Positions 60,131 to 64,000 of a DNA stretch of 64,000 nucleotides are shown in pieces. The notes below the pieces were generated by a model. That model did no database searches and had not been told where the DNA came from. It saw nothing but the letters and a program-made list of their open reading frames with translations. Numbering within the stretch: the first letter of the stretch is position 1; each line of letters opens with the position of its first letter. The translations under genes and the position numbers were made by a program. The DNA comes from JBMORL01 sp049322335 (GTDB taxonomy: Bacteria; Bacteroidota; Bacteroidia; Flavobacteriales_D; UBA2798), in NCBI GenBank assembly GCA_049322335.1, contig JBMORL010000103.1, positions 1 to 64,000 on the forward strand, read 5' to 3'.

Positions 60131-61705
60131 TTAGAAATAAAATAATTTTTTTAGACTTTTTACGCTTATTATTCGTCCTGTAATTTCTTTTTTTGAATAA
60201 TAGGGAGAAATCAAAATTCCGACCAAGTTCCCATTTTTGTCAACAATGGCAGTGCCTTCATTCCACGAATTGAATGAAACATCGGTGAGAAGGTATTCAA
60301 AATTTTCATCCATATAAGTTGAAGAAATAATTCCTTTGTTCATTGTAACTGTTCCTGTATTTTCTGAATCTTCGCTATTGATAAGGTAAATTTCATCCCC
60401 GGCTTCATAGATTTCAGAATTATTTAAAGAAAAATGTAATCCTGTATGATCTGATTTATCGGCCCTTATCACCGAAAGATTCAGTCGCGGGAAGTTTTTT
60501 ATAATTTTGTAAGAAGATCTTTTTCCATTCATAAATACAACTTCATTATGTAATCCTGAATTTGAAGCAGCTTCAAATGAAGTGAGTATTATTCCTGAAT
60601 CACCAATAATAATTCCTGAAGCCTCATGGTCATCATTTTTTATAACGACATTGCATTGGATACTTTCTTTCAGTGATTTGACCTGATAAGATGTGTCAGA
60701 TGAAATTTTAAATGTAAATGTATCATGAATTTCATTGAATAAATCTGCAAATGCTGAAGCTTTTTTCTTGAAATTTTCATCATTCAAAAATTGAATCATC
60801 GTTCTTTCATAGGCATCGAAAATCAAAGCATTTAGCAATATTCTGTGTTTTTCCGAAATTTCTGTTGAATATGAATTTGGTATTTTTATACAGTTGGAAA
60901 ATGAGGCGTATTCTGACGAATAAATTTTGTTTTTATTCAAGGGGTTTTCAGCCCTCCAATAACATTTAAGGTTTATTGCCAAAAAGCCACTATAATGCCT
61001 GATTGAAAACTCAGTCACTTCCCCTGAAATATCTATTTTATTTATTGATTTTCCTGATGAGTCTATATACCCCCACATTGAAAGTGATTTGTTTGCGTTT
61101 TTAAAGTTTTCTGAATTATTTAGCTGAAAGTGCGCATAATTATAGTTTGTTACATTAGTAATTATGTAATCGAAATAAAGATATTGAGGACCACCAACTG
61201 GTATGATATAACCTTCACTTGGACCATCAGTTTTAGAAACGACTAAATTTAAAAAACTCTCGCTAGTTTTTTTATGTGGATACTTATAAAAGTTTTTTAT
61301 TTCTATAAAGTCTGAATATTTTTTAAATGGTTTTAATTCACTTGTTCCTAATATGTAATGGTATGCGCCCACTGTAAAAAATAGTAATGGTAAATCCAAT
61401 AAAGAGAAGGGGTTAAATAAAGTTCGGCTAACAAGAAAATTAGTTGTTTTATACCCTTCTTTTGAAGCCTCAATAAGGGTAAAGGCCCTTCGGTTGTCAA
61501 TTCTAATTATAGTATCACTCTTCCCGCCTTTTATTTTTCCTGTTGTTGGTATTTCGTATTGAGATCTTGTAACGTAAATATAACTAAGCTGGGCATCTTT
61601 TTCAGGTGTTGTTTTAACATAAGTTTTGGATCGGTTTTTAATTATCAGGGTACATCCTGAAAAAATTAATAAGATAATTAAAATAAGTAGGGATATTGAT
61701 CTCAT
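60131..61705 (-). CDS. Lipoprotein with inactivated trypsin-like domain (pseudoprotease)
   Basis: 524 residues. The lipoprotein signal (SLLILIILLIFSGC) is intact, and the gene order and layout match the neighbour at 58521, though the N-terminal domain is more diverged (LFNPFSLLDLPLLFFTVGAY). The trypsin-like domain aligns with the active copy: ILTSFEAAS replaces the His motif (His to Glu), PRLNLSVIRA the Asp motif (Asp to Asn), and SWNEGTAIV the Ser motif (Ser to Glu). All three catalytic residues are gone while the surrounding strands remain, so it is a folded but inactive homologue. It may regulate, present substrate to, or partner the active protease. It is 11 bp upstream of it. Confidence 0.9.
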   Translation of the reverse strand: MRSISLLILIILLIFSGCTLIIKNRSKTYVKTTPEKDAQLSYIYVTRSQYEIPTTGKIKGGKSDTIIRIDNRRAFTLIEASKEGYKTTNFLVSRTLFNPFSLLDLPLLFFTVGAYHYILGTSELKPFKKYSDFIEIKNFYKYPHKKTSESFLNLVVSKTDGPSEGYIIPVGGPQYLYFDYIITNVTNYNYAHFQLNNSENFKNANKSLSMWGYIDSSGKSINKIDISGEVTEFSIRHYSGFLAINLKCYWRAENPLNKNKIYSSEYASFSNCIKIPNSYSTEISEKHRILLNALIFDAYERTMIQFLNDENFKKKASAFADLFNEIHDTFTFKISSDTSYQVKSLKESIQCNVVIKNDDHEASGIIIGDSGIILTSFEAASNSGLHNEVVFMNGKRSSYKIIKNFPRLNLSVIRADKSDHTGLHFSLNNSEIYEAGDEIYLINSEDSENTGTVTMNKGIISSTYMDENFEYLLTDVSFNSWNEGTAIVDKNGNLVGILISPYYSKKEITGRIISVKSLKKLFYF

Positions 61706-61710
61706 AAGGA

Positions 61711-63315
61711 TTATTTAATCTCAATATTCATTATTTTAAATATATCTTTTAATTCTGTTGCGAATGACAATCCTTCTACCCCGAATCCTCCTACTTGTGT
61801 ACACATAATACCAATAAGTGATTTATCACTTTTGTTAAAAACTGGACCACCAATGTTGGTTTCATTAATTTTCGCGTCCGTCTGAATCATTTTAACAGCA
61901 TCATTTTTCCTGAAACCAGATAATATTCCCGAAGTAATCGTTGGTCCGGCCCCCATATTAAATGGCACGCCAACTGCTAGTAATTCGATTCCGATTTCCG
62001 AATTATGTTCAATGTTTATATAAGCTGATGGATAATTGCCTTCCGGAAGTTTTAACAGAACTATACCTGATTTTTTATGTTTATAAACTACACCGGCATT
62101 CAGTTTTGTTTTATCGCTCAGTTTTATTTCAACGGAATCTTGATTTTCAATATTATTAATATGTGATAATACATATCCGTTTTTTGAGATTATTACTCCT
62201 GACCCTTTTTTTGAATCATTTTCAATAATCACGTAAGATAACAGGGCATTTTTCAAATCCTGTGGTTCTCTTGTGATAAGTTCCGGACGGATTAAAATTT
62301 TTGTGGTATTTTCGATTAATTTCTCCATCTCAATATTTTCCCTGAATTCACTATAATTTAAAAGCCCAATGAGTGATTTTTCGATGCAATTGTAATAACT
62401 GTCATATAAATACAGATTGTTTAGCGGAACAAAATCAGATGTCTTTTCTGTTGAAAAAGTCTTTATCGTTTCTTTTGATAAATAATCTTTAATTTGCCAT
62501 TCAAGAACAATGTTAGTCGAAAAAATCTGATTTGAAACCACATGATAAGTTATTTCTTTTACAGTTGCATCCAATAAACAACTGTTGTAACTTCCCGCAT
62601 GAAATTCTGCAGTACTATCCATAAAATTACATTTGTATAAAAAATCGTTCATAGCTACTGAGAAAACAGTATTATCAAATTCCATTGAATTGTTTATAGT
62701 ATTTTGAGGACGTGCAGGATCTTGCATGGCATTTTTATAGTGGTGCCATCTTTTATAATAATTGACTTTCATTTTACCCGACTCCACCATAAAAGCAATT
62801 TTATCTATATACATGTATTTTTGATTTTCTCCTCTCAGAGGAAAGGGAATCATATCAGGTAACTTATATTCTTTTGAGTATACTTTTTTCGGATAAAACA
62901 ATATGTAAAGTGCTCCTGCCGCAGGATATCCTAGTGCCCAAAGATTACTTGAACCATCTTCTATGATATCATTATTTAAAAGATAAAATAATCCTCCGCA
63001 TACAGAAATTCCTAACGCAAGATCTGCAAATTTTAATTTATTAAACCGGTCTGCGATTATTACATCATAACTTTTAGAATATTTTTCCTTTTCCCTTGTT
63101 ACAACATATAGCTGTGATTTGTTTTCCAAAACCACTTTTACATTTCCGGCAGAATCCGGCTCTAGTTTTTCATTATGTGAATTATTAATAAGATAAGATT
63201 GACTGACATTTTCGCCCAGTCCTAAATTAGATTTCGTATGCACATTAATCAAAATATTACAGGAAGACAGGCAAACTGTGTTGACAACAAAAAATATAAA
63301 AACCAGAGTTTTCAT
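61711..63315 (-). CDS. Lipoprotein with inactivated trypsin-like domain, second pseudoprotease
   Basis: 534 residues, the closest paralogue of the active protease: it shares the N-terminal domain motif EKTSDFVPLNN and overall layout. The lipoprotein signal is VFIFFVVNTVCLSSC. In the C-terminal domain, YVLSHINNIE replaces the His motif (the catalytic position is Asn), KSGIVLLKL the Asp motif (Asp to Gly), and NETNIGGPV the Ser motif (Ser to Ile). Neighbouring structural residues (GSGVIISKNGYVLS, IGGPVFNKSDKSLIG) remain. The start overlaps the dedA stop by ATGA, and the gap to the next paralogue is 5 bp, so expression is coupled. Confidence 0.9.
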   Translation of the reverse strand: MKTLVFIFFVVNTVCLSSCNILINVHTKSNLGLGENVSQSYLINNSHNEKLEPDSAGNVKVVLENKSQLYVVTREKEKYSKSYDVIIADRFNKLKFADLALGISVCGGLFYLLNNDIIEDGSSNLWALGYPAAGALYILFYPKKVYSKEYKLPDMIPFPLRGENQKYMYIDKIAFMVESGKMKVNYYKRWHHYKNAMQDPARPQNTINNSMEFDNTVFSVAMNDFLYKCNFMDSTAEFHAGSYNSCLLDATVKEITYHVVSNQIFSTNIVLEWQIKDYLSKETIKTFSTEKTSDFVPLNNLYLYDSYYNCIEKSLIGLLNYSEFRENIEMEKLIENTTKILIRPELITREPQDLKNALLSYVIIENDSKKGSGVIISKNGYVLSHINNIENQDSVEIKLSDKTKLNAGVVYKHKKSGIVLLKLPEGNYPSAYINIEHNSEIGIELLAVGVPFNMGAGPTITSGILSGFRKNDAVKMIQTDAKINETNIGGPVFNKSDKSLIGIMCTQVGGFGVEGLSFATELKDIFKIMNIEIK

Positions 63316-63947
63316 TTTTTAAATTTTTTATATTTTAAATACTCCACCCCCACCGGCACCAGCGAAAGCACAATAATTCCCAATACCACAAACTCAAAAT
63401 TTTCTTTCACTATGGGAATATTACCGAAAAAATAGCCGAGTAAAGTTATCGAAACCACCCAAAGAATAGCTCCGGCAATACAATTCACAATGTATTTCCG
63501 GTAGGTCATGCTGCCTACTCCGGCAACAAAAGGAGCAAATGTTCTTACAATGGGAACAAACCGCGCCATAATGATGGTTTTTCCACCATGTTTTTCGTAG
63601 AAGGCATGGGTTTTTTCAAGGTAATCTTTCCGTATGGTAAAAATCCCGAAGAGTTTGGCGCCTTCTCCTTTTCTGGCAAGAAATCTCCCGATAAAATAAT
63701 TGGAATTATCGCCACACAAAGCGGCTGCTATCAACAACAAAATGATCAACACTACATTCAACCCGTTGGCTTCATTGGCGGCTAATGCACCGGCTGTAAA
63801 TAGTAAAGAATCTCCCGGCAAAAACGGCATGATCACTATACCTGTCTCCACAAAAACAATGAGAAATAAAATAATGTACGTTGTTGTTCCGTATTCGTTG
63901 ATGATGGCCTGCAGGCGTTCGTCAAGATGTAAGATGAAATCGATCAT
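63312..63947 (-). CDS. DedA-family membrane protein
   Basis: 211 residues with the DedA (SNARE-associated) layout: VFVETGIVIMPFLPGDSLLF, a re-entrant stretch GDNSNYFIGRFLARKG, then FYEKHGGKTIIMARFVPIVR and TFAPFVAGVGSMTYRKYI, followed by the last helices. DedA proteins take part in lipid flipping, in particular undecaprenyl phosphate or phosphatidylethanolamine recycling, and depend on the proton gradient. It overlaps the first pseudoprotease-lipoprotein gene (63312-63315) and leads the operon. The promoter is not clearly visible in the 50 bp before the window ends. Confidence 0.94.
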   Translation of the reverse strand: MIDFILHLDERLQAIINEYGTTTYIILFLIVFVETGIVIMPFLPGDSLLFTAGALAANEANGLNVVLIILLLIAAALCGDNSNYFIGRFLARKGEGAKLFGIFTIRKDYLEKTHAFYEKHGGKTIIMARFVPIVRTFAPFVAGVGSMTYRKYIVNCIAGAILWVVSITLLGYFFGNIPIVKENFEFVVLGIIVLSLVPVGVEYLKYKKFKK

Positions 63948-64000
63948 TTGTTTTATTCTTTTTTACCTCTATGCTAAATACAGATTGCTTCAGTCGAGGA

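Noticed and set aside
1..64000. tRNA or rRNA genes
   Set aside because: I looked in the gaps for cloverleaf-like and conserved rRNA sequences and found none. Short or degenerate RNA genes could still be missed by eye.

Overview
The window is a 64-kb stretch of chromosome from a member of the Bacteroidota. Three independent signs support this. Secreted proteins end in type IX secretion (T9SS) sorting domains of type A and type B, and a PorP/SprF-like partner is present. At least ten genes are preceded by the Bacteroidota -7 promoter hexamer-like motif TAnnTTTG. The DNA polymerase III alpha subunit carries a fused N-terminal proofreading exonuclease, as is usual in this phylum. I see no rRNA, tRNA, CRISPR array, transposase or integrase. 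The closest free-living relatives cannot be named from the sequence alone.

Layout. 1-9.4 kb: a cut-off SBBP/SprB-type secreted protein, a divergent helical cytoplasmic protein, a type B T9SS cargo with kelch-like and PKD domains, and a TPR membrane regulator with a LuxR-type helix-turn-helix. 9.7-15.5 kb: one giant exported repeat protein (about 20 TPR-like units followed by 54-residue tandem repeats). 15.6-22.5 kb: an FAD oxidoreductase, a CDF metal transporter, a DUF2892 membrane protein and a 1357-residue type A T9SS cargo. 22.9-26.0 kb: an aminotransferase and three DUF1573 paralogues with a small unknown secreted protein. 26.2-33.2 kb: valS, ppk1, a short Ppx/GppA protein and a beta-propeller-like lipoprotein. 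33.2-38.3 kb: an outer-membrane-like protein bracketed by a perfect 98-bp direct repeat, a PIN-PhoH ATPase, a DUF481-like protein, an orphan ParA ATPase and a two-helix membrane protein. 38.7-48 kb: dnaE with a MORN-repeat protein and a membrane protein, a ttcA operon and an M1 aminopeptidase lipoprotein. 48.2-52.1 kb: a three-gene, translationally coupled T9SS locus. 52.3-56.9 kb: two tandem POT-family peptide transporters and a lipoprotein. 57.1-63.9 kb: a compact five-gene cluster made of a DedA membrane protein, three paralogous lipoproteins with trypsin-like C-termini, and a GlcD-like flavoprotein.

The most unusual unit is the cluster at 58.5-63.3 kb. Three successive lipoproteins share a C-terminal trypsin/HtrA-like fold, but only the last-transcribed one keeps the His-Asp-Ser triad. 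The other two have lost all three catalytic residues, so the operon seems to encode one protease and two pseudoprotease partners at the same membrane. Other points of note are the giant repeat protein, the duplicated 3' end of phoH around a single gene, and three large nested inverted-repeat elements of MITE/REP type in intergenic gaps.
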